This document shows, in pieces, positions 13,899 through 21,511 of a DNA stretch of 23,950 bases; position 1 is the stretch's first letter, and every line of letters starts with the position of its first letter. The position numbers and the translations under genes were made by a program. Source of the stretch: UBA7702 sp051866595 (GTDB lineage Bacteria; Bacillota; Dehalobacteriia; UBA7702). The DNA lies in the NCBI GenBank assembly GCA_051866595.1, contig JBJDXI010000001.1:1-23950 (forward strand), given 5' to 3'. The notes beneath the pieces are model-generated. The model saw only the letters and a list, made by a program, of their open reading frames with translations, was not told the origin of the DNA and did no database searches.

Positions 13899-13927
13899 AA
13901 AAAAAGTCCCATGTGGGGCTTTTTTTG
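13899..13927 (+). terminator. Terminator behind the tRNA-Arg half
   Basis: AAAAAGTCCC (13901-13910) pairs with GGGGCTTTTT (13915-13924) around ATGT, with a T-run. It differs completely from the terminator behind the intact tRNA-Arg. Confidence 0.8.
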
Positions 13928-13994
13928 TTTGGTATGGCATAAATTTAGGAAGGACTCGAAGTTTATGCCCCGCCCGCAGGGCAATACAGGGTAA

Positions 13995-14062
13995 GTCCCT
14001 CCCGGCACGCCAAGCAAAATACCTGCTTAACAATGTTAGGCAGGTATTTTTTGTGTGTTGTG
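13995..14062 (+). repeat. Right direct repeat (attR-like): tRNA-Arg 3' end plus terminator
   Basis: It begins with the last 18 bases of tRNA-Arg (17 of 18 identical) and continues through the same terminator hairpin and T-run as 11800-11867. It closes a 2.2 kb segment that starts at the intact tRNA. Confidence 0.8.
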
Positions 14063-14082
14063 ATTGTAAAAATAGCCCTTCT

Positions 14083-14100
14083 GGCACACATCAGGCACAC
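14083..14100 (+). repeat. GGCACAC tandem repeat with 11-bp period
   Basis: GGCACAC at 14083-14089 and 14094-14100, one helical turn apart and 21 bp beyond the right direct repeat. It has the same architecture as the TGCCGTCCG pairs but a different sequence, as expected for arm sites of a second recombinase. Confidence 0.4.
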
Positions 14101-14149
14101 TTTGACAAAACCGCAAAGTCTGTTTCGTTTATGACCGGACCTTATTCCG

Positions 14150-14184
14150 CTTGTATATTAGACGGCAATGCCGTATAATACAAG
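14150..14184 (+). promoter_or_regulatory. Promoter and palindromic operator of the HTH gene
   Basis: TTGTAT (14151-14156), 17 bases, then TATAAT (14174-14179). Both boxes lie in the arms of a 35-bp imperfect palindrome beginning CTTGTAT and ending ATACAAG, with a central ACGGCA-A-TGCCGT. Protein bound here would block both boxes. The related palindrome is at 12095-12129. Confidence 0.7.
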
Positions 14185-14208
14185 CATGACAGAAAGGAGT
14201 GGTATTCG

Positions 14209-14568
14209 ATGAGCATAAAAGAAATGCGTGATCAGACAGGTCTGAGCCAAAGCAAATTTGCCGGTATGTTTGATATTCCCGTGGCAACCTTAAAAGATTG
14301 GGAACAAGGCCGAAGAAATCCTCCTCCTTATGTTGTAAATATGATAAAAATGATTCTGGAACATAAAGGATTGCTGGTGAATGAGGCTTATCCGGAAGCC
14401 TGTGAGGAAAGACGGAAAAGCGTAGAGAGAGCTTTAGCCATTCTTTACACGGCAACCGATGGACCGGACAGTCATTTTATGGAAGTATTGGACTCCTATA
14501 TTTACGGTAAGATCTCATTGGATGAACCGGAAGCCCGCATTGATCGGCTGGAATTTCCGGAGATATAA
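14209..14568 (+). CDS. XRE-family HTH protein (possible orphan antitoxin or regulator)
   Basis: The 119-residue protein carries a Cro/CI-type HTH at residues 1-52 (MSIKEMRDQTGLSQSKFAGM, then FDIPVATLKDWEQGRRNPPP). The C-terminal half contains EERRKSVERALAILYTATDG and FMEVLDSYIYGKISLDEPEARIDRLEF. AAGGAG is 9 bases before the ATG. Similar short HTH genes in Bacillota often precede toxin-like genes, but no intact partner follows here: the next 690 bases have no good frame. It sits just outside the right direct repeat and probably represses its own promoter. Confidence 0.85.
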   Translation: MSIKEMRDQTGLSQSKFAGMFDIPVATLKDWEQGRRNPPPYVVNMIKMILEHKGLLVNEAYPEACEERRKSVERALAILYTATDGPDSHFMEVLDSYIYGKISLDEPEARIDRLEFPEI

Positions 14569-15261
14569 TCGATGTCCGGTGGTAAAAATTGTTATCCCGG
14601 TGCGGAGAAAGCAATCCTGTCGACATCAGATGGTCGGTTTTAAAAGGGGGAATACAACTACCTTCGGATGTCCAAAACAGGCGTATATGAGTGAATTCTC
14701 AGATTTTGTCCGCTGTTCATTCCGTGCCCCTCTTGATGGAATGAATGATTGATGAATAGATCAGTATCTGATTATTCTATATTTGGTGGAAGAAGAATGC
14801 TATTTTTTTGTGCCTTATTCACTTTACAGTATAAAAAATACTCATCAAATTTGATTTCACTTCTTGTATTTTTAGGATAAGAAATATATAATATATAATA
14901 AACAACAAATAACATAAAGCTTAAAAGGTTTATTAAAAATAATCAGACAAATGGTAAACAGAAAATAGATTGTTGCTGTTTGCTCACACAATCAGACGGT
15001 TTCCGACACGGTTAATGGTACATAATGTTGAAATGCTGGAGATATATAAAAAGAGCGTATCTTGCAGCTACGGATGAGCCGTTTCGTGCCGGGGAAAACC
15101 GTTCGGGCATTCCGCAAGCCTTGGTATGTTGTGAAAAGATCAAAACGCAAACAAGGCCTTTTCAGAGGTGATCGGATAACAAATCGGTCAGTGCTTGCTT
15201 TGCGATGCTGTTTCGTCTGCTGAAAGGGAATGCGGATCAGAAACAGAAACAAGGAGGTAAC
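14569..15261 (+). other. Gene-free leader region of the polysaccharide operon
   Basis: No credible gene is seen. An open stretch at 14570-14752 lacks a ribosome binding site and resembles nothing I know, so decayed toxin or gene remnants are possible. TTCATTCC (14716-14723) and GGAATGAA (14738-14745) form a hairpin. From 14893 on, the sequence probably is a roughly 360-base untranslated leader. A GC-rich structured-looking patch at about 15050-15125 has possible pairing but matches no riboswitch class I can name. Confidence 0.5.
14864..14892 (+). promoter_or_regulatory. Candidate promoter of the polysaccharide operon
   Basis: TTGTAT (14864-14869), 17 bases, then TATAAT (14887-14892); a second TATAAT lies at 14894-14899. 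The stretch is very AT-rich, so chance matches are possible. It would leave a leader of about 360 bases before the first gene. Confidence 0.5.
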
Positions 15262-16047
15262 ATGGCAGAGAAGAATATCATTTACTATGCAAGAGCATAT
15301 CGCAGAATCAGCGCCAGTAAAAGAAAATGCATTTTATATATCTGTTTGCTGATTCTTCCGATGCTGCTGGTTTTATGGTTTCATCTGGATGACCTGACAA
15401 GATGGGTCTGTGAAACGGCCGTAAATGTTCTTGGTAAAAATTGTCCCCACATCCATACAGAAATCATGACAGAGCACTATGGATTGCTTGGAAATCTGAG
15501 TTTTCTGAGTGTCCCGACGGTATATCCGGGATTTCAGGTAAGTCTGATCAATGTGGCTGTTTCTTTCCTGGCAATTGTGGCGATTGCGAATCTTCCCTGG
15601 AAAGGCAAGCCGTTGGCCATTTACCTGATCCTGAACGGGGGAATCCATCTTATCAACAGCCTTTGGTTCCTCTTTGGAGAAAAATATTTCCCTTATGCGC
15701 TTACCACGTTTTCTGAATTATACATACTTCAGGAAATCGGTATATGGATTGTTTTTCTGGTTATGACAGGGGCCGTGACCGGGATTGTGGGCGACAAAGG
15801 GTTTCTCTATAAATTCCTTACAGTGCTTGCTGTTATGGCATACTCCATAATCTTCGGCACAGTGAGATACATCGTGTTTATGTATCTGTTATATCAATAT
15901 TCCGTGCTTTATATGGCATTGTTTTATTTTACACTGGGCCCTATGTTTGATTTTATGTATCTTGTAATGGTCTATGCGTTTTTTGTAAACCGCATGATCA
16001 GGCTGTATGATTCGCAAAAAGGCAAGGGGGCGTGGAAATGGTCGTAA
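15262..16047 (+). CDS. Six-helix membrane protein, possibly exosortase-like
   Basis: The ATG at 15262 has AAGGAGG 4-5 bases upstream; earlier in-frame starts do not. The 261-residue protein has a basic N-terminus and about six helices (near residues 23-42, 94-110, 117-138, 156-176, 183-213 and 215-243). Size, helix layout and R202 in FGTVRYIVFMYLL are reminiscent of exosortase G (XrtG), which pairs with a GT2 gene in Gram-positives. The Cys and His expected for transpeptidation are not where they should be. I cannot assign it firmly. It is the first gene of the operon, overlapping the synthase by 10 bases, so a role as synthase partner or export channel is plausible. Confidence 0.6.
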   Translation: MAEKNIIYYARAYRRISASKRKCILYICLLILPMLLVLWFHLDDLTRWVCETAVNVLGKNCPHIHTEIMTEHYGLLGNLSFLSVPTVYPGFQVSLINVAVSFLAIVAIANLPWKGKPLAIYLILNGGIHLINSLWFLFGEKYFPYALTTFSELYILQEIGIWIVFLVMTGAVTGIVGDKGFLYKFLTVLAVMAYSIIFGTVRYIVFMYLLYQYSVLYMALFYFTLGPMFDFMYLVMVYAFFVNRMIRLYDSQKGKGAWKWS

Positions 16048-17303
16048 AAATAATGCATGGTTACATTATCTTCCTGATTATTGTAATGCTTCTGTACACA
16101 ATACGGCATTTTTTCTTTACAGCTGTCAGACTCCTGGGAAGACAGAGGCTTTATTACAATGATATTGTAACAAGCAGAATGAAAAGCATTTCGGTACTGA
16201 TTCCCATGCACAATGAAGAACAGGTGCTGGACAACGTACTGACTTCCCTGCTGGAATGTGATTATGACAGAGACCGGCTGGAAATCATTCCGATCAATGA
16301 TAATTCAACAGATCAGACAAAGGAAATGCTGGATGAATATCATCGAAAATATGAATTTATTCGTCCCCTGCACAGGAATTGCCAGGAACGGGGAAAGCCT
16401 GTGGGGCTGAATGATGCCATGAAGATGGCGCGGGGCGAGATCATTATCGTATTTGACGCGGATTACCGTCCCGCAAAAAATATGCTGAAGCAGCTAGCCC
16501 TTGCCTTTGAAGATCCCCAGGTTGGCGCCGTAATGGGAAGGGTGATACCATACAATACAAACAAAAATATGCTGACCAGACTCATCAATCTGGAGCGTTC
16601 CGCCGGTTATCAGGTGGATCAGCAGGCAAGGTATAACCTGAGAACCATACCGCAGTACGGCGGCACGGTGGGCGGGTTCCGAAAGGATTTTCTGTTGGAA
16701 ACCGGCGGATTTAATCCGAAGGTTCTTGCGGAAGACACGGAGCTTACATACCGGCTCTTCACAAATGAATGGAAAGTGGTTTACGCTAACTCGGCAGAGT
16801 GCTACGAAGAATCACCGGAAAGCTGGAATGTCCGGGGACGACAGATTCGCCGGTGGTCCAGAGGCCATAATCAGGTTCTGTTCCGTTATCTGATCCCTAC
16901 AATAGTATCGCCTCACATGAACCTGTTTCAGAAGATAGACGGATTGTTCCTGCTATTTATTTATACGGTTCCTGTATTTCTTCTGGTTGGATGGGTTGTT
17001 TCATTGGCGCTGTTCTTCCTTGGCGAGATGCAGATCTTCGGTGGCTGGTGGGTCATTCTGTTCCTGGGAATCTATAATTCCCTAGGAAATTTTGCGCCGT
17101 TTTTTGAAATAGGAACTTCCCTGATCATTGACGGCATTCCCAAAGAGGCCCTGCTGCTTCCGCTGATGATGTTCAATTTCTTCTTCTATATGTGGAATAT
17201 TTCACTGGGCTTTTTTGACGCAGTGGTGGATATCCTCACCGGCAGAGGTGTAAAATGGGATAAGACTGTTCGGTTTGCATGTAAGAAAGGGGCTGTGAAA
17301 TGA
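16038..17303 (+). CDS. Processive GT2 polysaccharide synthase (cellulose/hyaluronan-synthase type)
   Basis: The 421-residue enzyme starts at the ATG with AAGGGGG 7 bases upstream. It has an N-terminal helix, a cytosolic GT-A domain and about four C-terminal helices. Catalytic features are IPMHNEE, IND (D88), the FDAD motif (D140, D142), AEDTEL (D233) and QIRRW (Q269, W273). QxxRW marks polymerising rather than single-step enzymes that also push the chain through the membrane. The sugar is unknown; the UDP-GlcNAc 2-epimerase gene downstream hints at GlcNAc/ManNAc. Its stop overlaps the next start (ATGA). It resembles exosortase-G-associated glycosyltransferases. Confidence 0.92.
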   Translation: MVVKIMHGYIIFLIIVMLLYTIRHFFFTAVRLLGRQRLYYNDIVTSRMKSISVLIPMHNEEQVLDNVLTSLLECDYDRDRLEIIPINDNSTDQTKEMLDEYHRKYEFIRPLHRNCQERGKPVGLNDAMKMARGEIIIVFDADYRPAKNMLKQLALAFEDPQVGAVMGRVIPYNTNKNMLTRLINLERSAGYQVDQQARYNLRTIPQYGGTVGGFRKDFLLETGGFNPKVLAEDTELTYRLFTNEWKVVYANSAECYEESPESWNVRGRQIRRWSRGHNQVLFRYLIPTIVSPHMNLFQKIDGLFLLFIYTVPVFLLVGWVVSLALFFLGEMQIFGGWWVILFLGIYNSLGNFAPFFEIGTSLIIDGIPKEALLLPLMMFNFFFYMWNISLGFFDAVVDILTGRGVKWDKTVRFACKKGAVK

Positions 17304-19018
17304 AGATATTGACCCTTGTGTTTATACTCATGCTTTCAGCGCCTCTTATCGTTGCGTTAATACACTATAAATCCAGAAAAGGGCAGATCGTGTCTATCCG
17401 GCAGAATTACGTAAAGGACGCAAGATATTTTGGCCACAGCTTCTCTGAAATGATGGAAAAAGCCCTTCCGCAGATGAAAGACGGCATCCTCCGGCTCTCA
17501 CAGGATGAGCAGGTGCTGGATATTGGCCAGAACCAGGTGTTTGAGAATCCGGAGATAGAAAAGCTCGTTGTTGTAAGAGGGCGGGAATTTCATCCGAAGG
17601 GAACAGACCTCTTTTTTCACAAAGAGATCTACTGTACGGAAGATGTACGCCTCACGGAAAAAAACACCCAATTACGTGCGGTATACAGCAAGAAGCGGTT
17701 GATGCTTGGGAACGGAAGCAAGGTTCTCAGATGGGCGGATGCAGAGCACGCCGTTGCTGTTTTTGACCATTGCGATCTGGGCCACAATCTATCCAGCGGC
17801 GAACAGCTGATTGTGGGCTACGATAATACTTTTCATCGGCTCTATTCCCCGATTATCAGATTGGGTCAGCGTCCGGAGGAACCAGATCTGTATATGCAGA
17901 AACGGGACCCGAAAATATTCCGGCTTCCCGTTACCAACGACTTTGATGACAATGCCCGCTATATCGATGATGATATGGTTTCGGAAAAAGGCACCGTACC
18001 CTATACGATACTGACAAAGCATGACCTCAAGGTGCTGGAAGGCATTATTCTTCAGGGCGACATCCACAGTGATGGTTCGGTTCGTGTGATGGAGAACGCG
18101 GCGGTTCTGGGGAATATTTTCGCCGAAAAAGATGTTCTTCTGGAGCGGGGCACCACAGTCCTTGGAAATGTTTTTACCCAGGGAAATATCATCCTTGAAG
18201 AGGGCGCCTGTGTAGGACAGCCCAATAAGATCAGTTCGATGATTGCCCGGGGGAATATTCGTTTCGCCGGGAAAAACAATGTGTACGGCTACGTGGTTTC
18301 AGAAGGGGGCGGAACGGTTCTCCCAAATATGAATGCTGAAACGGATGCGGAAGGAAAGGAAATCAAACCGTCATACGTTTTCCCGGACAGAATCCTCTAT
18401 CAGGAAACAATCAGCTTCAAGAATCTGGAAGAATACAAAAATGTGGATCATCAGGGCTTCAGGGGGGACACCCATATTAAGCTGGCGGAGATTCCTGACG
18501 GAGCGGAAACAATACCGGAAAGTCAGTTTTTCGGATGCAGCGGTCTGGAAAAGATCAGGTTCCCGAAGAGTATTGAGGTGATTGAAGCCTATGCCTTCGC
18601 AGACTGCGAAAACATGACGGTAGAAACAGATCTGAAGAATCTGCCCCTGACCTTTATCGGAATTTCCGCATTTGAGAATTGCAGAAAGCTGGACTTCTCC
18701 AGTTTGTCCGAGAATCTTCATACCATTGAGGGCGCGGCGTTTGCAGGATGCAGCTCCCTGAAAAAGCTGATTTTTTCTGACAGGGCAGCATTGAAAAAGG
18801 TGGGAGATCACGCATTCCGGGACTGCAGCAGTCTTACGGAGGTCTATCTGCCGGATCAGACGGAGTATATTGGTGTAAGTGCCTTTCTGGGATGCACCTC
18901 CCTTAAGAAAGTATCCATGCCTGAAGCATTAAGAAACCAGCCGGGTGCTGCGGAGCTATGCGCCAACTGCCCCGGGGTTGAGATTGTATTCCGGGAAACC
19001 GCGAAACAATATTGCTAA
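17300..19018 (+). CDS. Membrane-anchored bactofilin-like protein fused to BspA-type leucine-rich repeats
   Basis: The 572-residue protein has one N-terminal helix (residues 3-22). A beta-rich region follows. At about 235-345 it has short hydrophobic periodic strands (LEGIILQGDIHSDGSVRVME, AAVLGNIFAEKDVLLERGTT, VLGNVFTQGNIILEEGA) like a bactofilin/polymer-forming right-handed beta-helix. Residues about 395-560 are LRR_5 repeats of the BspA type (IPESQFFGCSGLEKIRFPKS, IEGAAFAGCSSLKKLIF, VGDHAFRDCSSLTEVYLPD). I know of no standard family joining these parts. The gene overlaps the synthase by 4 bases, so it may be a scaffold or surface-exposed partner of the polymer. The translated start is the ATG of ATGA. 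Confidence 0.8.
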   Translation: MKILTLVFILMLSAPLIVALIHYKSRKGQIVSIRQNYVKDARYFGHSFSEMMEKALPQMKDGILRLSQDEQVLDIGQNQVFENPEIEKLVVVRGREFHPKGTDLFFHKEIYCTEDVRLTEKNTQLRAVYSKKRLMLGNGSKVLRWADAEHAVAVFDHCDLGHNLSSGEQLIVGYDNTFHRLYSPIIRLGQRPEEPDLYMQKRDPKIFRLPVTNDFDDNARYIDDDMVSEKGTVPYTILTKHDLKVLEGIILQGDIHSDGSVRVMENAAVLGNIFAEKDVLLERGTTVLGNVFTQGNIILEEGACVGQPNKISSMIARGNIRFAGKNNVYGYVVSEGGGTVLPNMNAETDAEGKEIKPSYVFPDRILYQETISFKNLEEYKNVDHQGFRGDTHIKLAEIPDGAETIPESQFFGCSGLEKIRFPKSIEVIEAYAFADCENMTVETDLKNLPLTFIGISAFENCRKLDFSSLSENLHTIEGAAFAGCSSLKKLIFSDRAALKKVGDHAFRDCSSLTEVYLPDQTEYIGVSAFLGCTSLKKVSMPEALRNQPGAAELCANCPGVEIVFRETAKQYC

Positions 19019-19030
19019 AGGAGACAGAAA

Positions 19031-20137
19031 ATGAAGGTGAACAAGTCCGGACACATGTTTCTGATTCTGATTCTGATGTTCCTGTTTTGTGTCGGATGTA
19101 TTTTTTTACAGAATTTTGTTGACGCATGGAGCAAAACCGTATCAGAAGAAGAATCTCATAGTGAAAAGAAAGATATGTATAACAATTATGGTCTGGGCAA
19201 TAATGAAACGCTTTCCGAAAAGAAGCTTGTGGAAGACGACAGACTGGCCATTTATGAAGACCGGATTGTCCGACTCGCAAATTATGAGCCGAATAACGCA
19301 GCGTATGCCGCAACCGCGGCAAACGCTATCCTGGAAAAAGCGCCTGCGATTGATGAGATTTATATCATGCCCGTTCCCGGAAGGGTGGTATTTGAAAAAG
19401 GGTATGAAGACAGAAGGACGAAATACGAGGCTTTTGTGGAGGAACTGGGAAAAAATGTAAGCCAAGCCGTAACTGTACTGAATCCCCTGTCGGAGCTGGA
19501 ACAGCATCAGGAGGAATTTATCTATTTCCGGACAGATGATACCTGGACAATGCAGGGCGCGTTTTACGGAACGCAGATATTCCGCAAAGCCCTTGGATAT
19601 GAAGAAGAAGAGAACCTGGACGCCTACAGAGTCTATATGATGGGATTATTTACCGGTGGTCTGAAAGCAGAGGCAATATCGCGTTATAGCGGCAGTGAGT
19701 GGAGCGAGTCCATAGCAATTATAGAAGATGACCCCTTTTTCATCCACATCAAAGGAGATAATCCCAACAGGGAAGAGCTTACCTTTCAGAACAGCGAAAA
19801 CCAGCGGGAGACCATAAAAAGAAATACCATTCAGATGAATGGTGACGGCCCTTCATCAGTGATCGGAGGGAGCTACTATCACAGTATTGTTGAGGGAAAC
19901 GGCGAGGGAAGCTTGATTCTTCTTGGGGATACCACAGGGAAACTTCTGATCTCGTATCTTTCCGAAATCTACGAAAAGATTTATGTGGTTAATATTACCA
20001 GAGATGATGAATTCATACAGAATCTGGACGCGGTCTGTTCTGAGTACGGAGTACATCAGGTTCTCTGGGTGCAGCGTGGAGATAAAATGGGAGACCGCTC
20101 CTATATGAATGCGCTGAATCCGTTTCTGTATAAATGA
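19031..20137 (+). CDS. DHHW/AlgJ-like SGNH-type protein with altered catalytic motifs
   Basis: The 368-residue protein has an N-terminal signal-anchor helix (residues 8-28), then an extracellular domain. FIYFRTDDTWTMQGAFYG (163-180) aligns by eye with the family motif RTDHHWT..GAYY, but the HH is DT (D170, T171). LILLGDTTGKLL (295-306) aligns with the region that normally reads DS[FY]G and carries the nucleophilic serine; here it is D300-T301. The family relates to AlgJ/AlgX O-acetyltransferases that decorate exopolysaccharides. Activity is doubtful, and polymer binding is an alternative. GGAG lies 8 bases before the ATG. Confidence 0.75.
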   Translation: MKVNKSGHMFLILILMFLFCVGCIFLQNFVDAWSKTVSEEESHSEKKDMYNNYGLGNNETLSEKKLVEDDRLAIYEDRIVRLANYEPNNAAYAATAANAILEKAPAIDEIYIMPVPGRVVFEKGYEDRRTKYEAFVEELGKNVSQAVTVLNPLSELEQHQEEFIYFRTDDTWTMQGAFYGTQIFRKALGYEEEENLDAYRVYMMGLFTGGLKAEAISRYSGSEWSESIAIIEDDPFFIHIKGDNPNREELTFQNSENQRETIKRNTIQMNGDGPSSVIGGSYYHSIVEGNGEGSLILLGDTTGKLLISYLSEIYEKIYVVNITRDDEFIQNLDAVCSEYGVHQVLWVQRGDKMGDRSYMNALNPFLYK

Positions 20138-20147
20138 GGTGAAGTAA

Positions 20148-20777
20148 GTGCGTGATATAATTGTTGGATGGATTTCCCTTTTTGCGGCGAAAACAGAGAT
20201 TCCCGGAAAACTGGTACTGGAAGCCGGGATCCCGGAGGTCGCATGGCTGATATTGGGAATTTTGCTTATCCTGGCAGGGATGAAGCTATACCGCCTGCTC
20301 TCTTCTCTGCTGATGTTCGGCGCCACAGCCATTGTCCTGTGTGTCCTGATGGGCGGAAAGGCAGACTGGGGCGCGATTGTAACAGCTTTCACGATCACAG
20401 GCTGTCTTCTGGGTTACCTGGCATATAACTGGAAGCTGACGGATGCGGTCGTGATCAGCGGGCTTGCGGCAGCCGGGGTCCTGTGGGGGATCTGTCCTGT
20501 ATGGTGGGTGGCCGCCATTGCCGGCATCCTGGCGGCGGTGTTCACCGGATTCTTCCCGGTTGCAGGGGTTACGTTCTTTACGGCAGCGGCAGGCAGCGCT
20601 TTGATCGGAGCCGAATTCCCTCATCCCTTCCTTCTTATTTTGATGACCATGGGGGGAACCGCGGTTCAGGTGGTTCTGTTTGGAAGAAAACAGAAACTTT
20701 TTAAAAAGACAATGCCTGACAAAGTGAGGTTTTGGATGCAACAGAAAAAGAAGACCAGGACCCAAGAAAAGCACTGA
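20148..20777 (+). CDS. Polytopic membrane protein (TMEM198/DUF4203-like)
   Basis: The 209-residue protein starts with GTG and has GAGGTG 6 bases upstream. It has about seven short, small-residue-rich helices (starting IPEVAWLILGILLILAGMKL) and a basic C-terminal tail (RKQKLFKKTMPDK, QQKKKTRTQEKH). The glycine/alanine-rich helix pattern resembles the TMEM198/DUF4203 family, whose function is unknown. Only 10 bases separate it from the preceding gene and 14 from the next, so it is within the operon. It may help secretion or anchor the assembly. Confidence 0.65.
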   Translation: MRDIIVGWISLFAAKTEIPGKLVLEAGIPEVAWLILGILLILAGMKLYRLLSSLLMFGATAIVLCVLMGGKADWGAIVTAFTITGCLLGYLAYNWKLTDAVVISGLAAAGVLWGICPVWWVAAIAGILAAVFTGFFPVAGVTFFTAAAGSALIGAEFPHPFLLILMTMGGTAVQVVLFGRKQKLFKKTMPDKVRFWMQQKKKTRTQEKH

Positions 20778-20791
20778 AGGAGGCCCTGGGA

Positions 20792-21472
20792 ATGATTACC
20801 GTTTTTCGCAAAGAAATAAAATATATCCTTCCACGAGGTTCCGCGCTACGCATCCAGCAAAAGCTGGAAAAGGTTATGGCCCGGGATCGGAATGGAGATC
20901 ATGGGACCTATTTCATTCGTTCGCAATATTATGACTCTTTGTTTGATCGTGATCTACGGGACAACCTGGAGGGGCTCTACGAAAAAAGAAAGATCAGACT
21001 GAGAATCTATTCTCTGTCTTCCGATACCGCCAAACTGGAATACAAATGCAAAAACGGAACAGACAGTGTAAAGTATTCCTTGACAATCCGCCGGGAAGAA
21101 GCCCTGCGAATGGAGCAGGGCGATGTATCCTTCCTGCTGGGTTATGATAATGAGCTTGCCATGAGGCTGTATATGCGAATGACAGAAGGAACCTACCGGC
21201 CAAAAACCATTATTGAGTATCACAGACTTGCCTTTGCTTATCCGGCGGGCGATGTCCGCGTTACCTTTGATACAGATATTCGCGGATCCGCATATGCGTA
21301 TGGCCTGTTTGAGGATATCAACACAGATGCCCTCAGCAATACGGAACAAATTCTCATGGAAGTGAAATATACAGGCTTCCTGCCGGATGAAATCAGTTGG
21401 ATTCTGAAAGAGGCCGATCGTCTGCCCACAAGCAACAGTAAATATTCCATCGCACGCATGGCCTATCTGTAA
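20792..21472 (+). CDS. VTC-domain protein (polyphosphate polymerase-like)
   Basis: The ATG at 20792 has GGAGG 8 bases upstream; an earlier in-frame ATG at 20732 lies inside the previous gene. The 226-residue protein is a single VTC tunnel domain. Its characteristic basic and acidic strands are FRKEIKYILP, FIRSQYYDS, EKRKIRLRIY, AKLEYKCK, IIEYHRLAF, RVTFDTDIR, ILMEVKYTG and SNSKYSIARM. The eukaryotic VTC core makes polyphosphate from ATP, and bacterial relatives are usually found next to DUF4956 and CotH genes, as here. The family placement is solid; polyphosphate synthesis is inferred. Confidence 0.88.
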   Translation: MITVFRKEIKYILPRGSALRIQQKLEKVMARDRNGDHGTYFIRSQYYDSLFDRDLRDNLEGLYEKRKIRLRIYSLSSDTAKLEYKCKNGTDSVKYSLTIRREEALRMEQGDVSFLLGYDNELAMRLYMRMTEGTYRPKTIIEYHRLAFAYPAGDVRVTFDTDIRGSAYAYGLFEDINTDALSNTEQILMEVKYTGFLPDEISWILKEADRLPTSNSKYSIARMAYL

Positions 21473-21511
21473 AGATTTCAGTCTGCAAAAAAAACCGGAA
21501 AAGGAGACATT

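Noticed and set aside
11818..14062. CRISPR array or insertion sequence as explanation of the repeats
   Set aside because: Repeats are few, differ in type and are tRNA-derived; there is no spacer pattern, transposase or terminal inverted repeat.
15050..15125. Possible c-di-GMP (GEMM) riboswitch in the operon leader
   Set aside because: It has GGGGAAAACC and CGCAAGCC words but lacks the GACGCAAAGCC core and proper spacing, so no class call is made.
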